A DNA stretch of 64,000 nt from Atopobiaceae bacterium (GTDB lineage Bacteria > Actinomycetota > Coriobacteriia > Coriobacteriales > Atopobiaceae), in the NCBI GenBank assembly GCA_017533825.1, contig JAFWIE010000070.1, positions 20,257 to 84,256 on the forward strand, written 5' to 3'. The translations under genes were made by a program, and so were the position numbers. Under the pieces are notes generated by a model. It did not search any database. It had not been told where the DNA came from and worked only from the letters and a program-made list of their open reading frames with translations. Of this stretch, positions 9,408 through 18,533 are shown piece after piece; position 1 is the first letter of the stretch; the number at the start of each line of letters is the position of its first letter.

Positions 9408-10739
9408 CTACTCGTCGGCAGCCTCACGGCTACGGGCAACCTCGTCCACGATTGTGACGTCGGCGTTCTCTACCAGCCATTCCACTGCCTTGGTGCGACG
9501 GATGGACTCGCGGACGGCGGGCATACGGCCCTCCGTACGGAACTCGGCCATGGCGTCCTTCACGTTGGGCACACCGGCGCGCTCGAACTCGGCGCTCAGG
9601 TCCTCCTCGCTCACCTCGATGCCAAGGTGGGCAGCCAAGGCGTCAAGCGCCAGCGACTGGCGTGCGCGCTCGTCGGCCTGAGCACGCATATCGGCAACAA
9701 AGTCGTCTGCCGCGATGCCGCGCGCCTGCAAGTAGTTGTCCAGCGACATGCCCTGACCCTGCAGTTGCGAGAGGAACTGGTTGGCAATCTCTTGGAAGAC
9801 CTGCTCGGAGTAAGCAGCGGGAACCTCTTCCAACGTAAGGTGCGCGCCGACAGCCTCAACGACACGGTCCTCCTTGAGCTGAGGAAGCGTGGACTTCTTG
9901 TCCACCTCGACCTCTTCCTTCACGGCCTCGCGCAGCTCCTCGATGGTATCGAAGCCGAAGTCCTCCTTGACGTTCTCTTCGGTGAGCTCGGGGGTAACGG
10001 CCTTGCGAATCGCATTCACCTTGACCTTTGCGGCAAACTCGACCTTGAGGGGCTCGTCATCCTCGCGCTCGTGCTCGCGAGTCCAGCGGACCTCCTTCTC
10101 CTCGTCCTTCTTCATGCCGATAAGGGCGTCGCGCCACTCCTGCTGAAGGCGCTGGTCGTTGAGGGCAAACATGCGGTTCTCGCCCTCGTACTCGCGCAGG
10201 TTGTTGATGTTCTCGACGTCCGCGAGGATGATGTCGGTCTCCTCTGCACCACGATCCTCCTCGACGTCCTCGAAGGTCGTGCGATACGAGAGAAGCACCT
10301 CGATCTGACGGTCAATCTCTGCCTCGGTGACCTCTTCCGGCGGCATCTCGATGGAGGGGGCATCGTAGGAGTCAAGCTCCACGTCAGGGCGCACCGCAAT
10401 CTTTGCCTCGATGGTGTAGTCCTGCTTCTCCGTGGCAAGCTCCGGATCCTCGCCATAGTCGATCTGGCCAAGGGGTACGATGTCGAGCTGCTCGATCATG
10501 AGAGGCTCGGCCTCAGTGAGAAGGCTGTTCGTGGCGTCGGCGAGTACCGCCTCACGCCCGACGATGCCGTCAATCACGGGGCGAGGCGCGCGTCCGCGAC
10601 GGAAGCCCTGGAACGCATACCTGCGTGCGATCTCGCGGTAAGTCTTGGCGATGGCCGCGTCGACGTCCTTGTTGCCGATGGTGATGGTTGCGACCAGCTG
10701 CCCGCTCTCGGGCTTCTCGGTGGTGACGGTGATGTTCAA
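9408..10739 (-). CDS. tig: Trigger factor (ribosome-associated chaperone)
   Basis: The 443-residue protein has the ribosome-docking signature GFRRGRAPRPVI at about residues 44-55, a central PPIase-like domain and a C-terminal helical chaperone domain. It binds nascent chains at the ribosome exit tunnel. The start is a TTG at 10739 with GGAGGA just upstream and the expected MNITVTTEK N-terminus. The tig-clpP-clpX order is widely conserved. tRNA-Leu lies upstream on the same strand, with a small GGGC-TTCG-GCCC hairpin between them. Confidence 0.95.
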   Translation of the reverse strand: MNITVTTEKPESGQLVATITIGNKDVDAAIAKTYREIARRYAFQGFRRGRAPRPVIDGIVGREAVLADATNSLLTEAEPLMIEQLDIVPLGQIDYGEDPELATEKQDYTIEAKIAVRPDVELDSYDAPSIEMPPEEVTEAEIDRQIEVLLSYRTTFEDVEEDRGAEETDIILADVENINNLREYEGENRMFALNDQRLQQEWRDALIGMKKDEEKEVRWTREHEREDDEPLKVEFAAKVKVNAIRKAVTPELTEENVKEDFGFDTIEELREAVKEEVEVDKKSTLPQLKEDRVVEAVGAHLTLEEVPAAYSEQVFQEIANQFLSQLQGQGMSLDNYLQARGIAADDFVADMRAQADERARQSLALDALAAHLGIEVSEEDLSAEFERAGVPNVKDAMAEFRTEGRMPAVRESIRRTKAVEWLVENADVTIVDEVARSREAADE

Positions 10740-10795
10740 CGTTCCTCCAGTGTACTCGTGCTGTTGTTACCGGGCCGAAGCCCATAAGAGCGCGT

Positions 10796-10882
10796 TGGTG
10801 CGGGCGAAAGGACTCGAACCTTCACGGGGTCTCCCCCACTGGAACCTAAATCCAGCGCGTCTGCCAGTTTCGCCACGCCCGC
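10796..10882 (-). tRNA. tRNA-Leu (anticodon UAG)
   Basis: The acceptor GCGGGCG pairs with CGCCCGC, followed by A and an encoded CCA. The anticodon stem CTGGA/TCCAG holds the loop TTTAGGT, giving anticodon TAG. A long variable arm (GTGGGGGAGACCCCGT) and the T-loop TTCGAGT support a type II leucine tRNA. Confidence 0.96.
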
Positions 10883-11061
10883 TTGCACGCACAGCGCTCC
10901 ATCTTAGCAGATGGCGCGACACTTTGGGAACTATACCCCATTTTGCTACAGGCAATTCAAATGGGCAACAAGTATTTTTCGTGAACAACACCGATGTCAA
11001 ACCCGGCCCGGGCCAAATCTTGCGTACTGGGGGGCTATGTCCCCATGAGTATGCCCGTAAA

Positions 11062-11108
11062 GGGCAACCCCTCGTGGCGACAATTGACGTCGCCACGAGG
11101 GGTTGCCC
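11062..11108. terminator. Perfect 20-bp inverted repeat after hydA
   Basis: Arms 11062-11081 (gggcaacccctcgtggcgac) and 11089-11108 are exact reverse complements with a 7-nt loop. It lies 36 nt past the hydA stop and before tRNA-Leu, so it may end the long hydrogenase transcript. No U-run follows. It could equally be a dispersed repeat. Confidence 0.65.
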
Positions 11109-11143
11109 CGTATGGACCGTTGTTGGGCGGTCCCCCGTAGAGC

Positions 11144-12904
11144 TTAACGCAAGTTCTTCGGATACTTCTCGCGGGCAACGTAGCTCGTGTGCAGTGCGTG
11201 ATGCGCCTTGCCCTTGCCATAGCCCTCGGTGTACCACTCGTCATAGAGCTTGATGATGGACGGGTTCTCGTGCGACATGCGCAGTTCCATGGCGGCGTCC
11301 GCGTCGTAGAGCGCCTTGGCGCGCAAGGCCTTGACGTCCACGGTGTCGCGCACATACTGCGGCTGGATGACCTGACCGCCACCGTTGACGCAGCCGCCCG
11401 GGCAGCCCATGATCTCGATGAAGCCCCAGCCCTCGGGGTTGCCGGCCTTGACCTTCTCCATGACCTCGGCAGCAGCACTTGCACCGGAGGCGACGCAGAC
11501 CTTGAGGTCGGTGCCCGCCACGTTGACCGTGGCCTCCTTGATGCTCTCGGTGCCGCGGACTGCGGTAAGCTCGAGCGGCTCGGTGGCGCCGTTCAGCCAA
11601 GCGTTGGCGGTACGGACGGCAGCCTCCATGACGCCACCCGTGGCGCCGAAGATCACGCCAGCGCCGGTGTCGTCGCCCAGAGGATCGTCGAACTCCTCGT
11701 CAGGCAGCATCTCGAACTTGAGGCCGGACTTCTTGATGAGGTAGCCGAGCTCGCGTGTTGTGATCGAGATGTCGAGGTCCGGCATGCCCGGGCCAGCGGC
11801 GGACTGGTCGTCGCGCCCAATCTCGAACTTCTTTGCCGTGCAAGGCATAACAGAGACGGACACGATGTCCTTGGGATCAATGCCCATCTTCTCTGCGAAG
11901 TAGGTCTTGGTGACCGCGCCCTGCATCTGCTGCGGCGACTTGCAGGTGGAGAGGTGCGGGAGCAGACCGGGATAGTAGTACTCGCAGAACTTCACCCAGC
12001 CGGGGCTGCAGGACGTGACCATGGGCAGCACGCCATCGTTCTGGATGCGCTGGACGAGCTCGTTGGCCTCCTCGACGATTGTGAGGTCGGCGCCGAAGTC
12101 GGTGTCGAAGACCTTGTCGAAGCCAAGGCGACGGAGTGCGGCAACCATCTTGCCCTCGACGTTGGTGCCGATGGGCATGCCGAAGCTCTCGCCGAGCTGG
12201 GCGCGCACGGAAGGAGCGGTCTGCACGACCACGTACTTGGAGGGGTCGGCGATGGCAGCCATAACCTTGTCTGTGTCGTCCTTGACGGTAAGGGCGCCCG
12301 TGGGGCACACGACCGTGCACTGGCCGCAGGAGATGCAGGGCACGTCCCTCAGCAGACGGTCAAACGGCGAGCCGATGTTGGTATCGATGCCACGGTCGTT
12401 GGCGCCAATGACACCCACGAACTGCTCGTTGCATGCCGCCACGCAGCGTCGGCAGAGGATGCACTTGTTGTTGTCGCGGACCAGATGGGGCACCGAGTAG
12501 TCGATGTCGTACGTGGGCTTGAAGCCGTCGAACGCATCCTCGTCAACGCCGTACTCCAGGCAGAGCTTCTGCAGCTCGCAGTCCGTGGAGCGCGGGCAGG
12601 AGAGGCACTTCTTCTCGTGCGTGGAAAGCATGAGCTCCAAGGTAGTCTTGCGATACTTGCGCACCTTCTCGGAGTTGGTCTGGATCTCCATGCCCTCGGC
12701 GACGGGATACACGCATGCGGTCACGAGGCCCCTCGTGCCAGTCGCCTCGACGATACAGATGCGGCAGGCACCGATCTCGTTCTTTTCCTTCATGAAGCAG
12801 AGAGTCGGTATCTCGACACCTGCCTTGCGGGCTGCCTCGAGAATCGTGGAGCCCTCCGGTACGCTCACAGCGATACCGTTAACTTTAACATTCACCATAT
12901 TCAT
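11144..12904 (-). CDS. hydA: [FeFe] hydrogenase, catalytic subunit of the bifurcating complex
   Basis: The protein of 586 residues makes or oxidises H2 at an H-cluster. In order it has an N-terminal [2Fe-2S] ferredoxin domain (Cys36, then GACRIC), the His-Cys3 cluster motif (HEKKCLSCPRSTDC), two [4Fe-4S] motifs (CILCRRCVAAC and CISCGQCTVVCP) and the H-cluster motifs TSCSPGWVKFC, MPCTAKKFE and MGCPGGCVNGGGQ. All expected cysteines are present. It is the last gene of the operon, after hydB, as in NADH/ferredoxin-linked HydABC complexes. The start may be the first or second Met (MNMVNVKVNG). Confidence 0.96.
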   Translation of the reverse strand: MNMVNVKVNGIAVSVPEGSTILEAARKAGVEIPTLCFMKEKNEIGACRICIVEATGTRGLVTACVYPVAEGMEIQTNSEKVRKYRKTTLELMLSTHEKKCLSCPRSTDCELQKLCLEYGVDEDAFDGFKPTYDIDYSVPHLVRDNNKCILCRRCVAACNEQFVGVIGANDRGIDTNIGSPFDRLLRDVPCISCGQCTVVCPTGALTVKDDTDKVMAAIADPSKYVVVQTAPSVRAQLGESFGMPIGTNVEGKMVAALRRLGFDKVFDTDFGADLTIVEEANELVQRIQNDGVLPMVTSCSPGWVKFCEYYYPGLLPHLSTCKSPQQMQGAVTKTYFAEKMGIDPKDIVSVSVMPCTAKKFEIGRDDQSAAGPGMPDLDISITTRELGYLIKKSGLKFEMLPDEEFDDPLGDDTGAGVIFGATGGVMEAAVRTANAWLNGATEPLELTAVRGTESIKEATVNVAGTDLKVCVASGASAAAEVMEKVKAGNPEGWGFIEIMGCPGGCVNGGGQVIQPQYVRDTVDVKALRAKALYDADAAMELRMSHENPSIIKLYDEWYTEGYGKGKAHHALHTSYVAREKYPKNLR

Positions 12905-12920
12905 ACCTACAAGGCTCCTT

Positions 12921-14741
12921 TTACTGCTTGCTGATAGCTTTGAACTTACAGTTGCTCATGCAGGCACCGCACTTGATGCACTTGTCCGCGTTGATGCGGT
13001 AAGAGGGACGCTTGTGACGAGGCGCCACGTAATCAGTCTGCTCGATGCAGCTCACCGGGCAGTTACGAGCGCAGAGACCGCAGCCGATGCACTTGTCGCG
13101 ATCGATCGTGAACGTCAGGAGGTCCTTGCACACACCAGCGGGGCACTTCTTCTCCTCGACGTGGGCGATATACTCGTCGCGGAAGAACTTCAGCGTTGCC
13201 AAGACGGGGTTGGGGGCCGTCTGTCCAAGGCCGCACAACGAGTTGGTCTTGACGTAGTTGCAAAGATCCTCGATGCGGTCGATGTCCTCCATGGTTCCCT
13301 TGCCGGAGGTAATCTTCTCCAGGAGCTCGAGAATCCTCTTGGTGCCCACGCGGCAGGGAGTGCACTTGCCGCAGGACTCGTCCACGGTGAACTCCAGGAA
13401 GAACTTGGCCATGTCGACCATGCAGGTGTCCTCGTCCATGACGATGAGACCACCGGAACCCATCATGCAGCCAATGGCCGTGAGGTTGTCGTAGTCGACT
13501 TCGGTGTCGATGAGGCTCGCGGGGATGCAGCCGCCGGACGGACCGCCGGTCTGAGCGGCCTTGAACTTCTTGCCGTTGGGGATGCCGCCACCGATCTCGT
13601 AGATGATGTGCTCAAGCGTCGTACCCATGGGGATCTCGACGAGGCCGGTGTGGTTGATCTTGCCGCCGAGGGCGAAGACCTTGGTGCCCTTGGACCTCTC
13701 GGTACCCATGGAGGCGAACCACTCGGCACCACGCAGGATGATCTGCGGGATGTTTGCGAAGGTCTCGACGTTGTTCTCGACGGTCGGCATGCCAAAGAGG
13801 CCCTTGACGGCCGGGAACGGCGGACGCGGACGGGGCTCGCCGCGATTGCCCTCGATGGAGGTCATGAGGGCCGTCTCCTCGCCGCACACGAAGGCGCCGG
13901 CACCAAGCCTGATCTCGATGTCGAAGTCGAAGCCAGAGTCGAAGATGTTCTCGCCCAGCAGGCCATACTCACGCGCCTGCTCGATGGCGATGCCAAGCCT
14001 CTTGACCGCGATGGGATACTCCGCACGGACGTAAACGAAGCCCTTGGTGCATCCGCAGGCATAGCCGCAGATGGCCATGGCCTCGATGACGCTGTGGGGA
14101 TCGCCCTCGAGGACGGAACGGTCCATGAACGCGCCGGGGTCGCCCTCGTCCGCGTTGCACACGACGTACTTCTGCGGAGCCTTGTTGGGAGCGCAGAGGG
14201 CCCACTTGCGACCCGTGGGGAAGCCGCCACCGCCACGACCACGCAGGCCGGAGTCGCTCACGACCTTGATGACCTCGTCCGGAGTCATCTCGGTGAGGAC
14301 CTTGCCCAGTGCCGCATAGCCATCCATGGCGATGTACTCGTCGATGTCCTCGGGGTTGATGACACCGCAGTTGCGCAGGACCACACGGTTCTGCGTCTTG
14401 TAGAAGGTGGTGTCGGTCAGGGCGATGTTGCCGAACTCGTCGGCCTCAGCCTTGCCGTGATCGTCGTAGACGAGACGCTCCACACGACGGCCCTTAAGCA
14501 GGTGCTCGGATACGATCTCCTCAACGTCATCAACGGTGACGCGGCTATAGAACGTGCCGTCGGGGTACACGATGACAACCGGGCCAAGCTCGCACAGGCC
14601 GAAGCAGCCCGTGCGCACGAGCTTGATCTCGCTCTCAAGCTGATACTTCGCGAGCTTCGCCTCGAAAGCGTCCTGAATTTTCTGGCTGCCCGAGGAAGTA
14701 CAACCGGTACCGCCACAGATAAGGACTTGTGAACGAATCAC
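12921..14741 (-). CDS. hydB: Bifurcating hydrogenase flavoprotein subunit (NuoF-like)
   Basis: The 606-residue subunit binds NAD(H) and FMN and links NADH, ferredoxin and H2 chemistry. Its N-terminus is a thioredoxin-fold [2Fe-2S] domain (CGGTGCTSSGS, TGCFGLC). The NuoF core has GLRGRGGGGFPTGRKW and CNADEGDPGAFMDR, and a [4Fe-4S] motif ESCGKCTPCRVGT. Two further C-terminal [4Fe-4S] motifs (CIGCGLCARNCP and CIKCGACMSNC) mark it as HydB rather than complex I NuoF. The neighbours hydA (16 nt downstream) and hydC (operon start) complete the complex. Confidence 0.95.
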   Translation of the reverse strand: MIRSQVLICGGTGCTSSGSQKIQDAFEAKLAKYQLESEIKLVRTGCFGLCELGPVVIVYPDGTFYSRVTVDDVEEIVSEHLLKGRRVERLVYDDHGKAEADEFGNIALTDTTFYKTQNRVVLRNCGVINPEDIDEYIAMDGYAALGKVLTEMTPDEVIKVVSDSGLRGRGGGGFPTGRKWALCAPNKAPQKYVVCNADEGDPGAFMDRSVLEGDPHSVIEAMAICGYACGCTKGFVYVRAEYPIAVKRLGIAIEQAREYGLLGENIFDSGFDFDIEIRLGAGAFVCGEETALMTSIEGNRGEPRPRPPFPAVKGLFGMPTVENNVETFANIPQIILRGAEWFASMGTERSKGTKVFALGGKINHTGLVEIPMGTTLEHIIYEIGGGIPNGKKFKAAQTGGPSGGCIPASLIDTEVDYDNLTAIGCMMGSGGLIVMDEDTCMVDMAKFFLEFTVDESCGKCTPCRVGTKRILELLEKITSGKGTMEDIDRIEDLCNYVKTNSLCGLGQTAPNPVLATLKFFRDEYIAHVEEKKCPAGVCKDLLTFTIDRDKCIGCGLCARNCPVSCIEQTDYVAPRHKRPSYRINADKCIKCGACMSNCKFKAISKQ

Positions 14742-14756
14742 TCTATACCTCCAAAC

Positions 14757-15128
14757 TTATGCCGTGATGGCGCCGATTGTATATTCAGCGACGACCTGCC
14801 CATTCTTAAGGTGCTTCTGAACAACCTCATCAGCCTTCTCGGGGGTCATCTTCACATACGTGACCTTTTCTTTGCCTGCCTCGAATACCTCGACGATCGG
14901 CTCGTACTGGCACAGGCCGATGCAGCCGGTCTGGGTCACGCTGACCTTGTCTTCGATGCCAGCCTTGCTGACACCCTCGACAAAGCTGTTCAGCACGGGA
15001 CGAGCACCGGCCGCGATGCCGCACGTCGCCATACCGACGACCACGCGGGTGGCCTCCATCCCGTCACGCAGGACGACCTTATCCTTCATCCTGTTCTTGA
15101 TTGCTTGCAGTTCAGCCAATGATTTCAT
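14757..15128 (-). CDS. Thioredoxin-fold [2Fe-2S] ferredoxin-like protein (HydD-like)
   Basis: The 123-residue protein begins MKSLAELQAIKNRM at an ATG at 15128, with GGAGAGG upstream. The frame stays open to 15203, but that part overlaps the previous gene. It has the pattern VGMATCGIAAGAR and QTGCIGLCQYEP of the NuoE-type ferredoxin fold. Only three of the usual four cysteines are visible (Cys36, Cys69, Cys73). Small proteins of this kind sit next to hydB in clostridial and Thermotoga hydrogenase operons; their role in electron transfer is inferred. Confidence 0.85.
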   Translation of the reverse strand: MKSLAELQAIKNRMKDKVVLRDGMEATRVVVGMATCGIAAGARPVLNSFVEGVSKAGIEDKVSVTQTGCIGLCQYEPIVEVFEAGKEKVTYVKMTPEKADEVVQKHLKNGQVVAEYTIGAITA

Positions 15129-15157
15129 ACACAATCCTCTCCGTAATTGGCGAAAAC

Positions 15158-15709
15158 CTACGATAGTTCCTCGTACTGCTCGCGCAGGTACGCCCCCACC
15201 CACTCCATTACATCATAGCTGTTCAGCGGTACATCTTCTAGCACCTCTCGCAGTTCCCTCGTGTCGAGCTTCACAACACCGCGGTCGGTCTTGTGTTGGA
15301 ACAGGAAATCCGTGTCTGGATGCCCCTGAATCAGAGTGAGCACCGTCGAGCTCACGTCGCCAAGCGGCGTGAAGTCGATGTGGTCCATGTTGAAGGTGGC
15401 CGTCAAGTGCGTTCCATGCCTCTCCGGATCCACCTCCTCTGTGACGGACTCAATCGTGAGCGTGCCTTCCGTCTGCTCGCACGCAAGCTTGAGCAGCGGC
15501 ACGCCCATCCCCACGCTCCTCGTGGTCCTGGTGGTGTAGAAGGGGTCCGTCACACTCCTCACCACGTCTTCGCTCATGCCACAACCGTCGTCGATGATCT
15601 CGATCGTCAGCACGCGGTTCCGCTCGGTGACCAGAATCTGCGTCAGAGACGCGCCCGCCTTCACGGAGTTCTCTGCCACATCCAGAATGTTAAGCGATAG
15701 TTCCTTCAT
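15158..15709 (-). CDS. Histidine-kinase-type ATP-binding protein of the hydrogenase operon
   Basis: The 183-residue protein has a GHKL/HATPase fold: an N-box (SLNILDVAENSVKAGA), DDGCGM and the glycine-rich lid (RSVGMGVPLLK). It has no histidine dimerisation domain, sensor or membrane helix, so it is a stand-alone ATPase like the HydE-type proteins in Acetobacterium and Thermotoga hydrogenase clusters. The role (regulation or redox gating of the complex) is not established. It sits between the PHP gene and the ferredoxin-like gene in a tightly spaced operon. Confidence 0.85.
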   Translation of the reverse strand: MKELSLNILDVAENSVKAGASLTQILVTERNRVLTIEIIDDGCGMSEDVVRSVTDPFYTTRTTRSVGMGVPLLKLACEQTEGTLTIESVTEEVDPERHGTHLTATFNMDHIDFTPLGDVSSTVLTLIQGHPDTDFLFQHKTDRGVVKLDTRELREVLEDVPLNSYDVMEWVGAYLREQYEELS

Positions 15710-15724
15710 CTTCTGCCCTCGCGT

Positions 15725-16468
15725 CTAGGAAGACCTCAAGTCTTCGAACAGCTTCATGCGCACCAGCGCGCCGTCACACGGTCCGTCACCCGTCGCCAGC
15801 TCCAACCAGTCATTCGCGTCCCCGTCTCTCAGCTGATCAAGGTAATGGGCATCCGAGCTGAACAGCAACCGGACATTCTCGAGCCCATACTTACTGACGT
15901 AGGCGTCCCTGTTCTCCTTGTCGTGGAGCTCGGCCAGGTGAAACCCCGCATAATGCGGAAAGTCGCCCAGAATCTCGATCGCACCGTTGGCCGGCCGATC
16001 GATGTGTGCCGGGTAGCACACCCCACGGTACTTGGCGACGATCTGGGGGGCCTCATCCAACGAGATCGTGGTCGCGTTTATGAGAAGGTCCTCCTCCCGT
16101 CCGATGACGTTGTCCTCCCCGTCGAGTATGAGCTGCTCACCAAATATGTCCTCGCGATTCTTCACGCGCACACGCCTCGTATCGACCTCATCGTTGAACG
16201 CAAGCGCCTCCTCAAGCGTCTCGAACAGGCAGACCGCGTGGATGTCTTCCGACGTGGTCAGCTCCATTCCCGCAACGGGCACCATGCCATAGCGCTCTGC
16301 CGCCGCAAAGAACGCCGGGCAGTTCCTCGACGTGTTGTGATCGGTCAACGCCATGATGCCCACGCCATTGAGATACGCCATGCCCGCGATGTTGTTCGGC
16401 GTGTTGTCTGCATCGCCACAGGGCGACAGACATGAGTGCACGTGTAAGTCGTAGTAGTAGCGAGTCAT
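15725..16468 (-). CDS. PHP-domain phosphoesterase
   Basis: The 247-residue protein has the PHP metal-binding motifs: DLHVHSCLSPCGD at the N-terminus, TDHN (about 42-45), CYPAHIDRP and a late SSDAHYLDQL. Such domains hydrolyse phosphoester bonds using two or three metals. The substrate is unknown. The start ATG overlaps the stop of the DRTGG gene upstream by one base (TAATG), so translation is coupled. PHP genes are recurrent partners of [FeFe] hydrogenase sensory genes. Confidence 0.9.
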   Translation of the reverse strand: MTRYYYDLHVHSCLSPCGDADNTPNNIAGMAYLNGVGIMALTDHNTSRNCPAFFAAAERYGMVPVAGMELTTSEDIHAVCLFETLEEALAFNDEVDTRRVRVKNREDIFGEQLILDGEDNVIGREEDLLINATTISLDEAPQIVAKYRGVCYPAHIDRPANGAIEILGDFPHYAGFHLAELHDKENRDAYVSKYGLENVRLLFSSDAHYLDQLRDGDANDWLELATGDGPCDGALVRMKLFEDLRSS

Positions 16469-16803
16469 TATGCGATGTTAGACAGGAGCCCGGCGAGCTT
16501 CACCGCCGTCTCGTAAATCGGCTCGTCACTGACGATGACGTTCACGTCCTTGGCCTCGGCGGTTGCAATCACGTCATCGGGCACGTCCACTCCCTCCGCG
16601 AGTATCACGCAGGAGGTATCCGCAAGACTTGCGACCGCCACCACGTTCATATTCGTCATAATGGTGATCCATGCGTTGTCCATCTGCGCTCGGCCCATGA
16701 CCCAGCTCAGCAGGTCGCCTATGTAGACGCCGTCGATGTCACGATCGCCATCGGGTAACGCCTTGGCCACGAACCCATGCGCAAGCAGGTCCTTTACCTT
16801 CAC
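16468..16803 (-). CDS. DRTGG-domain protein (first copy)
   Basis: The 111-residue soluble protein starts MKVKDLLAHGFVAKALPDG and fits the DRTGG fold (PF07085), here without the CBS or serine-kinase partners often fused to it. Features such as IGDLLSWVMGRAQ and ITIMTNMNVVAVA are typical of hydrogenase-linked members. It probably binds a small molecule or nucleotide. A second copy lies at 18526-18882. It is 9 nt after the hydrogenase-like gene. Confidence 0.85.
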   Translation of the reverse strand: MKVKDLLAHGFVAKALPDGDRDIDGVYIGDLLSWVMGRAQMDNAWITIMTNMNVVAVASLADTSCVILAEGVDVPDDVIATAEAKDVNVIVSDEPIYETAVKLAGLLSNIA

Positions 16804-16812
16804 CTGATCACC

Positions 16813-18072
16813 TCACTCGTTGGGTACCCTACGAATCTTGCAGTCTTCAAATTGTGCGAGCCCCTTCACGACATCCTCCGCAAGTGCCCTGCAGCTCGGT
16901 GCGCCACAGGCGCCGCAGTCTATGCCCGGCAACTTGGCACGCAACTTCTGAATGTCGGCCATCATCCGCATGGACTCCACCATGCTGTCGGAAAGCCTCG
17001 TGATGGGTTTGTACTCAGGGAGTTCGTTGAATAGGTACAGGTCGGGGATGTATTCCTGCTCGTCAGGAGCCAGGAAGTTCTTCGAGACCGGCAGATAGCG
17101 CCTCAGCGACTGCAGGCGAGCCTTTGCGATGAAGGGGTTCTGCACGGTGAGCACGCCACCAACGCAACCGCCCGTGCACGCATTCAGCTCTATGAACTTA
17201 ACCGGGGGGATGTTTCCGTTCTCGATCTGCTCCAGCACGTTGATGACGTTCTCGATGCCGTCGGCCGCAAGGTACTCGTCATTGAAGAGTGCCGTGGCCT
17301 CGCCACCAGAGCTTGCCCAGCCGATCCCAACCATCCCAGACTCCGTCATCGAGACGATATCCTCGTCTCGGGTCATCTTGCTGATGAGCGCAAAGTACAC
17401 GTCGCTCATCGAGATGACTTCGTCAACCTGGCTCTTGTAGTCCGCGAATCCGTTCTTCACGTAGCTGGACTTCGCGGGGCACGGCGATATGAAGAACACG
17501 CCGATGTCTTCGTCTGTAAGCGTTGGATGCTTCTCCTTCGCCCGCTTCCTGGCCAGCTTCGCGGCCACCTCCATGGGCGGGAGCATGTGCATCACGTTGT
17601 CGTTGAGAGAGGGGAATCGCAGGGCTATCAGGCGCACGATCACGGGGCAAGCCGAGCTTATGATGGGCGTCTTGACCCCCTCGGTCTTGAGGTACAGTCG
17701 TGTGTAGGCAGATACGAGCTCTGCCGCCTTCGACACCTCAAAGATGTCGTCAAACCCTATCCTTAGCAAGCCGTCAAGCACGTAGTCGACGTCATCAAGA
17801 TTGTCGAACTGCCCATACAGCGATGGTGCGGGCAGGGCAATCTTGTAGCGATAAAGCTCCATCCGATTGAGCTTGCCGACGACCGCCTTTTTTGCCTTGT
17901 TGTCGCATGCGCGAATGCACTCGCCACAATCTATGCAGCGCGCGTCATTGATAACCGCATGTCCATCATGTATCCGGATTGCCTCCGTGGGGCACCTTCT
18001 CAGGCAATTCGTGCAGCCCGTGCACTTGCTCACGTCAAGTCGTACCGAATGCTCGTACTCGTCGCTCATCAT
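16813..18072 (-). CDS. Hydrogenase-like iron-sulfur protein (sensory-type, group C-like)
   Basis: The protein of about 419 residues has two N-terminal [4Fe-4S] motifs (CTGCTNCLRRCP and CIDCGECIRAC) and an iron-hydrogenase large-subunit domain. The H-cluster cysteines are recognisable in SACPVIVRL, SPCPAKSSY and NACTGGCVGG. A C-terminal [4Fe-4S] Fes-type motif (LPGIDCGACGAPSC) closes the protein. A PAS domain, common in sensory hydrogenases, is absent. Together with the PHP, DRTGG and ATPase genes it suggests a redox or H2-sensing module. The start is the ATG at 18072 after GGGGGG; the frame extends to a GTG at 18084. Confidence 0.88.
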   Translation of the reverse strand: MMSDEYEHSVRLDVSKCTGCTNCLRRCPTEAIRIHDGHAVINDARCIDCGECIRACDNKAKKAVVGKLNRMELYRYKIALPAPSLYGQFDNLDDVDYVLDGLLRIGFDDIFEVSKAAELVSAYTRLYLKTEGVKTPIISSACPVIVRLIALRFPSLNDNVMHMLPPMEVAAKLARKRAKEKHPTLTDEDIGVFFISPCPAKSSYVKNGFADYKSQVDEVISMSDVYFALISKMTRDEDIVSMTESGMVGIGWASSGGEATALFNDEYLAADGIENVINVLEQIENGNIPPVKFIELNACTGGCVGGVLTVQNPFIAKARLQSLRRYLPVSKNFLAPDEQEYIPDLYLFNELPEYKPITRLSDSMVESMRMMADIQKLRAKLPGIDCGACGAPSCRALAEDVVKGLAQFEDCKIRRVPNE

Positions 18073-18107
18073 CACACCCCCCACCCATAGCTAAGGGTCG
18101 TAACTCA

Positions 18108-18533
18108 TTACGCAAGGTTCACGCGCATGGTGATGGTCGTGCCTTCCCCGACGACGGTATCTATCTCCAGGGAGTCGGTATAACGCTTCATGTTGGGCAA
18201 ACCCATGCCCGCACCGAATCCCAAAGACCGAATGCTGTCCGTGGCGGTGGAGAAGCCCTCCTGCATCGCCTGCTCTACGTTCTCGATACCAGGCCCTTGG
18301 TCCGCAAGGACGATGTCGATGTAGTCCTCGGTAACGTAAACGTCTGCGGTTCCACCATTCGCGTGAATCACCATGTTGATCTCGCCCTCGTACATGGCGA
18401 TGGAGACCCGACGGATGATGGCGGGAGACAGCCCAAGCTGGCGAAGGTTCTTCTTCACCTGCGTGGACGCCTGACCGGCCGACGTGAAGTTGTCGCCGTC
18501 TACGTCAAAGTGAAAGACGAGTGCGTCAGACAT
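18108..18533 (-). CDS. RsbW/RsbT-type ATP-binding protein
   Basis: The protein of about 141 residues (MSDALVFHFDVD at 18533) is a compact GHKL ATPase. It shows an N-box (RRVSIAMYEGEINMVIHANGG), DQGPGI and GFGAGMGLPNMKR, the layout of anti-sigma-factor serine kinases and RsbT. It overlaps the end of the preceding DRTGG gene by 8 nt, so both are made together. It may switch a regulator or the hydrogenase-like protein in response to DRTGG signals; that role is inferred from context only. Confidence 0.87.
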   Translation of the reverse strand: MSDALVFHFDVDGDNFTSAGQASTQVKKNLRQLGLSPAIIRRVSIAMYEGEINMVIHANGGTADVYVTEDYIDIVLADQGPGIENVEQAMQEGFSTATDSIRSLGFGAGMGLPNMKRYTDSLEIDTVVGEGTTITMRVNLA

